Below are positions 27,280 through 40,117 of a stretch of DNA of 64,000 nt, one piece after another. The DNA comes from Cruorifilaria tuberocauda. Its lineage: Eukaryota; Nematoda; Chromadorea; Rhabditida; Onchocercidae. Positions within the stretch are counted from its first letter, which is position 1. Every line of letters starts with the position of its first letter. The stretch lies in NCBI GenBank assembly GCA_013365365.1, contig JABVXU010000134.1, positions 62,001 through 126,000 on the forward strand, written 5' to 3'. Below the pieces are notes generated by a model. The model saw nothing but the letters and a program-made list of their open reading frames with translations. It had not been told where the DNA came from and searched no databases. A program made the position numbers and the translations under genes.

Positions 27280-29772
27280 AACAGTACGGGTACGAATTTA
27301 GTCGGGTGATACGGGTTATTATTAAGCAATCTGATTATTGCTATGTTGTTATAGTAAGAATTATTTCATTTTATCCTAGATCAGAATTTTGAAATTTCAG
27401 ATCTTTGTGTTAAATTTTTAAATGTAGAGCTTTGATTTTTACCTTCTAATATCAGTGCATTTCATTACTTAGCATGTTGTATATATTTTTTTCTTTGATA
27501 ATAGTAATTTCGTTCATGTTTTCCATGATTTTCACAGGTATTAAATAAATTTTTCCGCGTATTCTTAAAATTCGATTGTATTTGAAAAAATATGAGTCAT
27601 TTCGTGCTATTGTCTAGTTGCTTTTCTTTACTGATCTTTCTTTTTTCTTATATCTTTTTTGATTTTTATCTAGCGCATTTTTGCGTTGTGATCAAAACTT
27701 ATCACTGTTCTAACCTCATTTTTTTCCTGTCTTTGAAAAACTCATTATGCATAATTGATGCTTATGAAATATGGTTGCAATTAAAGTTTGATCAGAAACT
27801 GTATATACTAAGGAATGTTTAGCCTTTCGATTATTTGTCACAATGTAATAAAATGTCGTGAGTAATTAAATTAAGGAAGGAATGAGTGAAATTTTGCAGA
27901 TGAGAATCGACAATATTGAATGGATAAAAATTTTCTGTAAAAAATGTCATTTTCAGCATATTCCGATTCCATTGATCAAATTGGCTCCTTTCACTAACAT
28001 TGTCGATATTCTCTTCTTAGAATGCTTTTATTTCTTGAATGTTAAAGATATTTTAAAGTGAAAGGCTAACTTCTTAAAATGTCAGACAGAATACTGATGC
28101 ACATCTGATAATCAAATAGCTAACTGCTTGTAAGAATTCAACGAAGTAGAAGAACAGTCTCGTATATTAACATTTATGCTTTCGATTTGTAGCATTTGTA
28201 AAATTTCACTTCTGAATATTTCGCTTCTAATTTTCTCTCAGTTTTTCGTCACGTCACAAATTGCATTTTCGCTTAGTATTTTTATCTGTATATGCAATTA
28301 AGAAAAATATTGTTAATTGTGGCCCGGGTGTATTGAAATTTGTTTTAAACAGTTACGTAAATATTCATGTCATTCTTACGGAAATAAGGGAAATGGACTA
28401 TCTCATGCCTGTGAATATATTAAGCTGTATTGGGAAGTCGTTTTCATGGTGTGCTCTTTGTAGAAGGAAACTCCGAGATGTACACGTGGACTGCTACTTT
28501 ATTTGATTACATCGGGAGACACACGTCGTTTCTTCCTTTACTTACTCATTGAAAGCATTCGTAACTAAACTATGGATTACTTTAAAATATAAAATAAAGT
28601 GGAACATATGGAATTTAGGGAATAAATTACTTTATGTTAGATAATTTATGGAGTTAGCTCGAAATTCGGCATTGTATCGAATTTATGTGCTTGCACATAC
28701 TGCTTAAGTTTATGTCGGATATTATTGTGTGATTTCTAAGTCATTTTAAAAATTTTGAATTACAAATACTTTTTATTTCAGGATAACCGTAAAACAAAAT
28801 TTTTCAAGCTGGTAGGTTCGTTCGTGAAATTATTTAAATTTGCAGAAGTATTTGTAAAACTGAGCTCAAGCAGATTATTCTTTTCTTTTAGTTGATAAAA
28901 GCTTGCAGAAGTCCTAAGATTGCATCGTTTGACATTGTAATAAGATGGAAAGCGAGGAACCTATATTTTACTTGGTTTTTAAAACTAGAGTGAAACAATT
29001 TAGTGGTTACTTTGGCCTAAGAGACATATATTATTACATTGCACATATTTTCTGTTGGAGTAATGAAAATTTTTTTTAGATTTGGCATGTAAATTTATCA
29101 TTAAAATTGTTTTTCTCATTTTTTGTTAAGTTTTAGTCGGCTTTATTCAATTTCCAAAGTCTCATTGCTGTGCTTTTGTTGTTAATTTGCACCTGTACTT
29201 ATATACGTGCTTTTGTACCGAAACTCATCGATCGTAATAAAGAAGGGTTGGTTTTGTTGATTTTCATAGATTTTTTTATTTTCGAGACTAGCATCGTAGA
29301 ATTGCTTAGTATATCCAGTATTTTCTATGTAAAAAGCAGGAAAAGTATTGAACATTTTTTAGTGAACGGAAAACATTATCATTTTCTGAAGATAAGTTTA
29401 AAGGAAATGAGGAGAATCGCTAAAATGCCTAATTTATGTATGTATTCAAAAAGACGCAAATTGGTCTATACGTATCCGGATACAGATAGATCACGTTAGA
29501 GAGTATAGTAAGAATGTAACCAGAAAATATTCCGGGTTATCGTTTTTACCTTTTCAAGCTTGTTCATTTTTCTTGCTTTACTCAGTATTCTGAACATTAC
29601 TATATGCACTAAATATAATGAAGATGATTAGAACAACTTGAATTGTTTAGTTTCCTGGGTGTTTTTTGGAAGTGTGCTCGAATCGGAGAGCGTTTGAGTC
29701 CGTGGATTGCACTTGCTTGTTTTTCGATGGCATTCGTTGTTCTTTTCCTTTGATCATTTATCGATATGAAGG
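27280..29772. other. Intergenic region, 2.5 kb
   Basis: T-rich sequence between the EPG-6 stop and the proposed POP7 start, partly 3' UTR of EPG-6. Short ORFs at 27592-27822, 28261-28506 and 29170-29499 have hydrophobic, AT-driven composition and no family resemblance; I do not call them genes. Confidence 0.5.
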
Positions 29773-31591
29773 ATGACACATATTGATGAGGTATGATGGA
29801 TTTATTTTTAACCTTTAGTAATCTTTAGTAAATTATATTCTGATTTATTTCTCTGGTTTTCTTCGAAATGTGCTCGAATTACATTTTTCTGATATTTATT
29901 CAATCTAGTTCTAACGGATATTATACTTTCTTTTCTCCGTGTACAAGATTTGTGTCATTTTCTTTCATTTATTCGACCACGTAATTAGCTAGCAAATCAA
30001 ATGAAAGATTGTATGACTTTTGTTTATCGTATAGATAATGCTATGACTCAGAAATGCATTTTTGCTTTTGTTCGGGCAATCATATAACCATACATAAACA
30101 AAGCACTTTCCAATCTGGAAAAAAAAAAAACATTCGTTATTAAGTTGTTGATATCTTGTACTTTAACAGTACTTAATCATTATTGCTTAGTTCTGACAAT
30201 CCTGTGTTATCATGATTTTGTAGTTGAATCGAAAATGGAAATCATTGTCCCACGCTTGTTAAGTACTGGAATGTTTTTATTAAAGACGACGAATTGCTTC
30301 TGCAATTCAAAAAATTCTCTTGAGCAAAGTGGATCGTGCGTTTATGTGATAGACCATTCCCTAATGAGATTTTTTCTCAGGTGGAATATGAACTGCGGAA
30401 GAATCTTCCGCCGCAATTTTCAAAAACAAAGAATGACATATATATAACGAGGTTGGTTAACTTGTTTTATGATGTTTTTTGAATTTAGCTTTTTTTGACA
30501 TCTTTACTATTAATTATCTGAAATATCTCTGTTTGTGAATTACTCGATATATCATGGTCTTTTATTAAAGTGGATGGTACATAATTTCACATGATCTGTC
30601 TCAAAGAAGCTATTTTTGCTCTTTATATACTATGCTTGTAAACATAAGAATATTACAGTGATTTATTTATCTTTGATATAGTGGATTGAACCTAAATGTT
30701 GATTGATGATTTCATATCTTCATAGTATCTACGAACGAATTAAATCAATCCCCTGGAGAAAACTTCGCTGTTATTTTCAGGCATACAAGTATCGCAGCAC
30801 AAAAGGCTCGCATAATTAGACTTCTAGATGAGAAGATGGATGAAGTTATACTTCATGGTTTAGGAGCAGCTGTTAGCCGGACGATAAATGTTGCGTTACA
30901 AATCCAGCGAAAGTTAGTCGATACGGTGAAATTAGATGTTAAAACTGGTACAGTTAAAGTAAGTAAAAGATTTATGAAATATTATGCTTAGTATTAATTG
31001 AATCTGGACTATATGCACATGGAAAAAAGGTGTATAGTTTCAAAACAGGATGTATGGTTGAAAAAATATGGTTGCTGATTAAGAATTCGGATTTGATTTG
31101 TAAAAAAAGATACTGTGGTTTGAATTCCGAAAGTTTCTGACGTAATGAAATTTTGTTGGGAATAGTAATCCAAGTTTGTAATTGTAACCAATATCTTGAA
31201 AATAGATAAAATGATTGGAAACAAAAAAAAATTATTAGCTACAGCGATGTTCGAAATACGACTCTTTTTTTCAGAGCCAAAAAGATTAAAAATCATACAT
31301 CCTAAATCTCTTCAAAGATGATACTCAGTTGTGCTCCGTGTATCTTTACGTAGTATTTGAAAATCAGTTGAATTTATGGGCCATCGATAGATTTTGTGAA
31401 GAATCAACAATAGTTTACTGAAGTTATTTCCTTTTTTCTTGTCGGTTATTACTATAGCAGTGCTGAAATATCTTAAGTCGTCTTTTTAGGTTACGGACAG
31501 TTTGTTTCCATTATACGACGAAGTGGATTTTAAAACACGAAATCGCTTGATTTCAGCCGTACATATACGAATATCTCGACGAATAATGTAA
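29773..31591 (+). CDS. POP7: Ribonuclease P/MRP subunit POP7 (Rpp20)
   Basis: Alba-fold RNA-binding subunit of RNase P and RNase MRP, which process tRNA and rRNA precursors in the nucleus and nucleolus, usually as a heterodimer with Rpp25. Exons: 29773-29790 (MTHIDE), 30381-30451, 30781-30958, 31490-31591; 122 residues (human 140). The family core is clear: VEYELRKNLPPQF and NDIYI in exon 2, ILHGLGAAVSRTINVALQIQ in exon 3 (human has IHGLGLAINRAINIALQLQ), and RNRLISAVHIRISRR at the end. The last three exons are firm. The six-codon first exon was chosen because it supplies an ATG, a GTATGA donor and the right phase, and gives an acidic residue before VEY as in human POP7. It needs transcript support. 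AATAAA lies at 31775-31780. Confidence 0.84.
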
Positions 31592-32068
31592 ACAATTCTT
31601 TGTTTAATGTCATTCAATTATGTTATGACTTTGAAATAACTATGTCAGAACCTTCACCATACATTCTTGCCCTTTTGGTTTTTTTAATAGCATCACTTCA
31701 ATTTGGGTAATTTCTTGTTCGTATTGTTCTAAAGTTGTAAGTGTGTTTTTTCTTCCTTTCTTCCTACGACTTTGAATAAACTTTGGGCTTTTTTTTACTA
31801 ATAAAATGTAAAGTGAATTGTGTGGTAATGTTTTACGAAACGTTCGCTACTTGTATATTCATCATTTTAACTTCAATAATTCTGAATATGCAATGAATAT
31901 ACAATATTTACTAAATTTTTTACATAAAGTGGATTTTTCTTCTGAGCACAAATGTCCAATTTGTATGGATTGTAAATTTGACGGAGAATCAAAGTGAACA
32001 ACTTTGAAAGTTTCTAAAGGTTTGAAACTCGTCCTTTGATTTTCATAGCTAAATCGTCAACTGGAAAA
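31592..32068 (+). other. Gap between POP7 and FDXR genes
   Basis: The 524 bases between the POP7 stop and FDXR ATG, on the same strand, hold AATAAA at 31775-31780 and T-rich runs ahead of an acceptor at 32069-32078. The arrangement fits a downstream operon gene, or simply two close genes. Confidence 0.45.
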
Positions 32069-32078
32069 TTTATTTAAG
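32069..32078 (+). promoter_or_regulatory. Possible trans-splice acceptor of the FDXR gene
   Basis: TTTATTTAAG ends about 37 bases before the first ATG at 32116. It is the nearest good acceptor upstream of the start. Confidence 0.45.
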
Positions 32079-32115
32079 CAGCGATACTAATGAATTGGTC
32101 TTGAGTGTTTGATGG

Positions 32116-35092
32116 ATGTTACACAATAAAATGTTTAAACGAGGTATTAGCCTGAATTTGTGGTCATTGGTAAGTGTGTCAAGAGTTAGGCGTACTCTTG
32201 CTTCATTTTCAAGGCCGCCTCGTATTGCCATTGTTGGTGCTGGACCGGCTGGTAAGTTTCACTTTTTTATTTGGTTTTTCCTATTTTACAAATTGGATTA
32301 CGCCTAGTTAATAAACAAAAAGTTTCAGATGTCTTTATCTTAAGAGAGTAATGTGCTACATTTGATTTAAAAATTCAAAGTTGTTTATATTAGTCAGAAG
32401 ATGGGCAGCAAATAACAGACATCGAGGGAACAGAAAATTTAATGGCTTATGCAAGTGAAGTGAATTTTATTGTTTGGAACCTCAGGTCTTTATGTTTGTG
32501 CTGGAATACTTCGTCGAATACCAGAATGTTATATGGATATTTATGAAAGCAACATGGTTCCGTATGGTTTAGCTCGGTACGGAATAGCACCGGATCATCC
32601 TGAAATGAAAAACTGCATGGCACATTTTGACAGGTTGTTCGTCGAAAACCAAGATAGGTGGGAGAAATTACGGAATATTTTTGATCATTTTATTAATATA
32701 CAATTAATTAGCTTTCTCAGCATTTAAGTTTCAAGTTTTAGATGATCAAACTTCAGTTATTTTGTTCATGTTTAAAAATTGAAATCTTTCTGTTTCGTTT
32801 TTGTTTTATTTATTGGTTTACTGTAAATGAACCGTCGGGTTATACTTACTTTGAAGTTCTTCCCACTGTTTAAAATTATGCAGTGAAAAAATTTTAATTT
32901 CCGATACGGCTCATCTAAATTTCATATAAATGGTCGACGTGTTTCATTAGTTATTAAGAATCCTCATCTTTCAGATTTGCATTTATTTGTTTTTTAATTC
33001 GACACATTCTGTCATTCCTTATTTTAACTTTAATGGGTATATAATTTTCTAGTCACTGATATTTTCACGGATATTTCACGTTCATTAATTTTTATAAAAA
33101 TTAATGCTATTTATTCTTTTTATAAATGTTTCTTTCTTTTTTCTTTAATCCACTTCATTGTTTTAAAAAATTACCGCAATTCAATTCTTGCAGACTAAAA
33201 CTGTTTTGCAATGTTTACATTGGTCGAGATATCACATTTGACGAGCTTTGTTCGGATTATGATGCTGTGGTACTAGCGTACGGTGCACGACGTCAGAGGC
33301 GATTAAAAATTCCCGGAATCCATGCGATAAATGTTTTTTCGGGTGGCGACTTTGTATTTTGGTATAATGGAATGTCTGGTATCAAAGCGCCGCTTTTGAA
33401 CTGCAAAGAAGCGGTGACAATTTGAGTAGCATTTTTAATGTTGTGAAGAAATTTATTTGACTAGGAAATTAGGGTTATTTCATTCTGCATATTTCTAGAC
33501 ATACATTTTTTCGTGGAGGATTTAATCAGAAAGTTGTTTCAGGTCATCATTGGTAATGGTAACGTAGCATTGGATTGTTCACGCGTAATACTTTCATGCG
33601 GAACGGATCGCTTATTGAAGACTGACATCCCAGCATCTGTACTGGATACTCTTTCGCGTTCTCAGATACGTCATGTGACCATTGTTGGTCGAAGAGGTCC
33701 ACTTGATGTTGGTTGATTTTTAAGATATTGAATTTGCACTTTTTATAGTTGGTGAAATTTGTCATATAGCTTGGACTAGTAAAATTTTTCCAGATATTTC
33801 ATGCTTTCTCCCTAAAACTTCTTTTTTAGTTTTGATTTCAGTTTTAAAATAGTTCATTCCAGGTGTCATTCACTATAAAAGAATTACGGGAGCAAATTAA
33901 TCTGCCAAACTGTTCATTTTCTGTAGAAATCGAAAATCCTGACCTCGTCGCTGCAGCGGAGGCATTACAGACATTACCAAGAGCAAAGAAACGTCTTGCG
34001 GAATTGATTTTAAATAATAGACGTGTGAGCAAAACGAAGGCTGATCGTCGTTGCCAGTTATTGTTTAGAAGAACGCCAACAAAGGTTTATTTCAAATTTA
34101 ACAAGATATACTAATTTTCCAAAACTCATAGTTCAAAAATTCACAGTACCTATTCTGGACTTAAATTTCGTTATTTTTATCCTCACTTAGTCCAAATTTG
34201 AATATTTTTCATGGATTAGTAAGTTGCTGTTATGCTCCAAAAGTATGTTTTATTAATTTTACTTTTTATTCAATATTTAGCACTCCTTTCCAAGATCAAA
34301 TAAGGATATCTATTTTAGGTTGTGATGGATGATTACGGACTAGTCAGTGCACTACAGGTAACTCATTCATTAAGTGGCCATAAAGAAGATCTTCCATGTG
34401 GTTTGCTACTTTACTGCATTGGATTCGAAAATGTTGCTCTAGATGGGGTACCAATGAATGCAAGTGGTGAAATCAACATGGTTGATACTGTTCGTGTAGC
34501 AACGGAAGACGAAATACTGGTTTATGCTGCGGGCTGGTGCGCACATACACCTCGAGGAATTATTGCGCATACGCAGGTTTGACCTAAAATCTGTTCTGTA
34601 TAAAATGAAAAGGCAAGCATAAAAATTTAACTACTTTGTATTCAATAGTGAAGAATTTCGTATAAAAAAAATGTCATATGTACACGTGAGATTCATCTGT
34701 ATCTGCTAATTTTTCAAAATTTGAGCGTACGCATGAAATGTGCTATTTTCTACATTTTTTCGTTGTAAATGTATGAGGGCTATATATGGACGCTTTGCAT
34801 GATCAAAGCACTAATGAATTAAAAAGTGCACCTTCAAATTGTCTTATTGGAAGTTGTTTAGATGAATGCCAGCGATGTAGCTGATCGACTGAGTTCCGAT
34901 CTGCAAAAATATGGTTTGAAAACTGCACAAATCACGGGTTCGCATCAACGGTTAATATCACGAAATGTTGAATATCTTACATGGAGTGATTGGAAGAAAA
35001 TTGATGAGGAAGAGAAGAGATTAGGCACTGTAGGTGGAAAGAAACGAGAGAAGTTGCTCAGTTTTAAAAATTTCGTCTCTCCCAACAAGTAG
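32116..35092 (+). CDS. FDXR: NADPH:adrenodoxin oxidoreductase, mitochondrial
   Basis: FAD enzyme passing electrons from NADPH to mitochondrial ferredoxin for Fe-S cluster, haem A and steroid-type chemistry. Exons: 32116-32251, 32486-32657, 33194-33413, 33543-33707, 33863-34084, 34319-34576, 34862-35092; all phases close, giving 467 residues (human 491). An Arg-rich, acid-poor N-terminus with RVRRTLASFSR is a likely matrix targeting peptide. The FAD site reads IAIVGAGPAGLY across intron 1. MVPYGLARYGIAPDHPE is the family hallmark. The NADP Rossmann motif is IIGNGNVALDCSR, followed by TIVGRRGPLDVSFTIKELRE. The C-terminal GWCAHTPRGIIAHT matches the human GWVKRGPTGVIATT. A second Met at 32131 is an alternative start. 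The gene ends 116 bases from the convergent NPRL3 stop. Confidence 0.96.
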
Positions 35093-35208
35093 TAGAATGT
35101 TATTGAATTGTTTTTGAATCGTTTTTTCAGTAATAGAATATTGATTTAAAAAAAATGCTTAAATAAGAGTGATAAAAGGGAGAAGTAGATACTTTATGCA
35201 AATGCTAT

Positions 35209-38200
35209 TTAAATATATTCGGGTCTCATGAATGGCACAATTACGCAAGCAAATGTATCCAAAACGCGCATTATGGATGACCGTTCCAAATTCATTCTAT
35301 ACATTATATCTTCGATATGATGCTCACCGTGCAAATAGGGTATCAGTCTGAAAAAATTTTTTTCAACGTGCATTTTTTTGGATGAGTTTTTCAAATAGCG
35401 AAATTTTACCTCAAAAACAGGTCAAGCAAATCTTCAACGTACTGCTGGGGATGTTGCTTCAACATCGTCTTATATATTTGAATCACTGAAGCTTTAATTT
35501 CAGTTGTCAGCATTGTACCTGATAACAACTGCTGCATGTTATCATCTTCGACTGCATTTTTGGCAGACCTTAAAAAAATTGCAGGAAGTTTATTATTCAC
35601 CAACAGCACTTTTTCCACTTTTGCTCGAAGAAAAAATGAACGAACTCATAGATAGTTTCATGTGAAAAAGGTGGCATCAAATAAAGGAATGTATGAAGTT
35701 GCATAATCAGTTGATCTCGTAATAGTCGTGCGACCATTCGTATGCGAAGTTGCTGAAAAGAGTATGTCTTCATGAAGGTTAATGAATCAAAAGATTATGT
35801 CTTATTTGCCTGTTTGTAATTTTGTTAAATTATTCAAAAATACTAGTTTGAATTTTCCCTAAATAGCTGTTACTGCACACTTAAAATTAACCCAATTTAA
35901 TTTTCACAATTTCATAAATCTTTTTATAATTTATAAATGTAAAATTCCATTTTTAAAGAATATTCCTCTGATTCCATGTTATACTCGATGCAACAATTTA
36001 ATTTGCTTTCATTTTTTTCATTTTCAATTTGATGAAAATTTATGGAGACTTTAACTGTCACTATCAAACGGAAATGATTATACAACTTGATACTGTCAGC
36101 CTTCTCGAAAACAATGTTATTTATAAAAAAAATTTTCAGTACTCTTTTAACTCGCGATGAAGCATACCTGTTCATTGAAATTATACATTGAAGCCTTTAT
36201 GAAATCTCCTAATGTACAGGGTGGCGAAAATTGAGCTAATATGGTAGGTAGATGAGCATTTTCGAAAATTTCACCAAATTGTTCGCTTAGCCTTAAAAAA
36301 GAAACAACTGCATTTGATTCTAAAGCTGTAAGAGAATGACATTTCAACATCTTTATAATATTACGATTACCGAAGGCTACATAGTCATAATAGAATGTCC
36401 AATATGCGATAGATTCAGTACACCAGACATTTTATGGTTCTTATTAATTCAACAAACAAGCAGGATTTGAATTCTTTTTCTCTTCTAGTCTTGATAACTC
36501 CTAATTTTTTTCTTTTTAACCTTGACTTTTCTTTTTGAGGAAGAAACTACAAATAATGATAATTCTAAATTTAGAAAATTCAAGTACTCATAAATGACAG
36601 TGTTTAAATCACGAAAGGTAATGTTATAAATTGTTCCTTCCTCGCCAACTGAATAACAAAGTTCTAAAAATCTATTTTTCACAAAAAAAATTTTAGAGAT
36701 TGAAAATTAACCTTGACAAAGGTTTCGGTGAAGTGGCAGAAGTGTAAACGTTACTACTACATAACGGATATATAACAATTGCGCGTGCCCATAACAATAA
36801 ATGTCTAACAACAGTAAGAACTTGAAATAGTGGGAGACCAGATGAATCACTGATACTGATTAGACTGAACAGAAAAAATATTTAACTTCCAAGGGATCTA
36901 ATTTGAAATTTTAATTTCATAATTTATTTTGATTGTAATTAAAAAAATATTCTACAAAATAAGCAAATTAACCTTTGATCTGGGTGACAATGTTTTAGAA
37001 AAAAGTGCAAAGCTGGATTGGAGTCATGTCCTGGTATAGCATCTTCCAATAGTAAAATCCCGTGATACGGCTTTAGGCGTAGTATAGTCGCCTCAATTTC
37101 GCTCCTTAAACAGGACAGATTCAGAAATCGTGAAATCCATTCTCGTAAAGCATTCCAATCAAGTAATAATATTGAATGCATTAAATAATTCACGAAATTC
37201 ATACTGACCTGGTTTTAGGTGTTAGGCCTGCACGTAAAAGCGCACATTGTTCCACACAAAAGCCCACTTCGATACAATCATTTAGGAAAATATGAACTAC
37301 GCCATACTCGCTGACGTCATTGAATACGTCTCGAAGATCTTGTGCCAATGAACAATGTGCCAAGACTTCATGATAAGGAAATGCTTGGCCTAAATTCAGA
37401 TTAAAAGAAAAGACATTTTAGCCCTGGATCACTATTTTATGAGTAATATATCAAAATTAAACAAGCATATAGACTGATAAGTAGTTACCTTCTGGAAGAG
37501 ATTCATTCTTTTCATGCTCATTTAATATCGCTGTCATTTGTTCTGCCAAATAACCACAACGTGTTTGTTCCTCATCAATTGCGATTGCAATTTTACGACT
37601 AAAAATATTAAAGAGAGTAAGCAAGATTCTAAAGGTATGAAATGGACTAATCTCAAATTTTCTAGCTACATTGAGTCTAAGACATTTAATTTGTAATAAG
37701 GAAGTACCTGAGCTGTTGAAATGACGTGACGAGATCAGCTGCTACTTTTGCAATTAAAATGAAAACGACATGAAATGTCTGTGGTGAACGACCGGTTGGA
37801 CGTGAAACCTTAAAATTGCTATACTGAAGAAAAATTAACTTTTCATACCTCTTTACTTTGTTCTAGCATTAAAAATAAATCGCGAAATTTTGTATAGAAA
37901 TATAACTTTTTAAATATAATTTAAATATCGCATATCTATTAAATTATGTTTGATAACAATTTTTGAAATTTAGAATAATCGCAGAATTCTTCCATTACAG
38001 AATGAAAAAAACAATTTTCTCCTATAATAATATGGAAAATAATTTCAGATATATATATACTATAGGTAAAAACAGAAAAAAATGAACAAATCTTACAGTC
38101 TTTGGAAAACCAGCAAATCGTATATTATCAATTTTAATTTCAAATGGTTTCTCACAAATACCCCTGGCAGAGAGTAAATGAGCAAGAATTTTCGTTGGTA

Positions 38201-39081
38201 CCCTGAAAACTTATACTTTGACTATATGAATTTAACATCTACAGAAATAAAATTTACCGAAATTTCAAGAAACACGCATACCAAATAATACGAGAAAAAT
38301 GAAAATGAAAACAATATACCCATATTGTTCTGCATCATTCCTATTTCGCTCATCACCGTTTCTTGGTAATTGCCTATAAATTGAAAAAATTACTTGTACA
38401 AGTGTATGAGTTCAAGAATGTTTGATATTATACGTAAAAAATACTCAAATGAGCAAAAGCTTTGTTACACTGTATTGTTCAGTTTCATTGAGAATTTTTT
38501 TTCAGCAAATAAGTATTATTTCTCTAAATATTATTAAATTCATTCGTCTTAGAATTTATTCAGATATTATCAGAAGAGGTTCTTTGAAGTTCTCATATAT
38601 GATTGCAAATAGGTTCTCTAAATTTAGAAAATAATTAAACTTACGTGTACATAGTTTGATAGGGTTCTGAAGATGGAAATGATTGTGATTCTGAAAAGAA
38701 AAAAAAATTCATAAGTTTGCACAAATTTTTTCCTTCCTTAGCTTTGTTGTTTTAGAATGTGTTTCTTTTATTTTTATTTTTCTGTCTTTCGATAAGTGCA
38801 AATAGAGTTAATTTAATGCTTGAACAATGAATTACAAGATCATACATCCAGCTGAAGCTGGAAAATTCAACGGTTAAAACACGTAATCTCAAAATAGTAA
38901 TAATAAGTATTATACTACATTACACAACATAATGATAATTCAAAATAGCAATAACTATTATACCAGATGGAAACGAAGAAACACCATGAAATGGATAAGC
39001 GAACGAAACTTGTTCATGATTCTCACCCATCGTAACGAACATAATACCTAGCGGTGAATATAAGTAACGATCTTCATCCAT
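35209..39081 (-). CDS. NPRL3: NPRL3, GATOR1 complex subunit
   Basis: Subunit of GATOR1 (with NPRL2 and DEPDC5), the GTPase-activating complex that shuts off TORC1 at the lysosome when amino acids are low. Exons 5' to 3': 39081-38964, 38690-38645, 38373-38320, 38202-38097, 37808-37708, 37598-37489, 37389-37209, 37104-36973, 36864-36712, 36291-36168, 35752-35619, 35568-35410, 35347-35209; 518 residues (human 569). Family matches in order: FAYPFHGV; FEIKIDNIRFAGFP; SRKIAIAIDEEQTRCGYL; LAQDLRDVF with VVHIFLNDCIEVGFC; LKPYHGILLLEDA; ARAIVIYPLCSSNVY; LSEQFGEIF; LIPYLHGEHHIEDIMYR. The human serine-rich loop after the LMASP position is nearly absent. The 50-base intron at 35569-35618 is inferred only from a frame change; see findings. 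Confidence 0.92.
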
Positions 39082-40117
39082 GATTAGTATTAAAAGTTTT
39101 ATAACCTAAATTGATCATTCATATATCTTTAAGCCAAATACTCTGAAACAATAGAATTTTGGATTTTGAAGATCAAGTAGGAATGCGTCATCTCCTCTTG
39201 CTATCTAAAACCCTATTACAACATCTTTATCAAAGATTTATAATTTGAAACTTCTCAGAATTATATTGATAAAGAAGTTTAAAACAGAAGAGCAATATAA
39301 GGCTCGCATTCTGTCAAGATTCTTAAACTTCATCAAGTTCATCAATAAATAATGGACTTCAAATTATTTATTACATTTTATAGCACAACCACGTACAAAC
39401 ATGAAGTATTCATTATAAGAAATTGATCATGACAAAAATTTCTTGTTATTTCTTCAACTTACTTCATTTTGCTACCGAATCATATGTATTTTTATTTATA
39501 TTGCAAGGAAAGGTCCAAGAATACCTCTCTACCACTTCATAACTTTATGACATGACCCAAATGGTATGTTTTTAACAATTCCAAGCTGAGACACGTGTTT
39601 CGCTAAGTGCGTGTTACAATTTATTGTAATTAGTACAGAAAAAGAAATATAAGAAGGAATGCGATTTATTTAAGATATACGAATACAAATACAAAAATTA
39701 AATAATTTAAAATTGAATGAGCCACTAATATTTCTCCCATATATGAATTGCACCAATGTACATTATACACAAACTATTAAAGCACCAATAAAACCAAGCT
39801 AAACGCTTTTCTATATATTTTTATATTTGACAAGCTAATAAAAATAAAAATAATAGTTGATAAAAAGCTTAGCTTTATTTGAAATTCATTTCACTCTGTA
39901 GATGATTTTAGTTTCAAAGTAAATTCATAATGAGGTTAATGTGGTGATCTGAGGATGATTAAATTTGATGGAGATGTATAGCCATATACTTTAAAGTTTA
40001 ATTATAAAAGAATACTGAAAGCCCGAATAAAAGAAAGCGCAATAGAAATGATGAAAAAAAATTGAGATCGTACCACAATTCAAATTATAATTTCCAACAA
40101 TATTTCAGATATCATGA
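39082..40117. other. Spacer between PDCL 3' end and NPRL3 promoter
   Basis: About 1 kb upstream of NPRL3 and downstream of the PDCL gene on the same strand. AT-rich with no recognisable ORF. It should hold the PDCL 3' UTR and the NPRL3 promoter. Confidence 0.5.

Noticed and set aside
29170..29499. 109-codon plus-strand ORF between EPG-6 and POP7
   Set aside because: Composition typical of AT-rich noise and no domain; it does not join POP7 in phase.
36485..36682. 65-codon minus-strand ORF inside the NPRL3 gene
   Set aside because: The NPRL3 alignment passes directly from exon 36864-36712 to 36291-36168 in phase; this ORF lies in the intron and matches nothing in the family.
36939..37202. NPRL3 exon beginning at the Met near 37202
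   Set aside because: The sequence before 37104 is intronic; the acceptor TTTAAG at 37105-37110 gives the required phase and matches the family.
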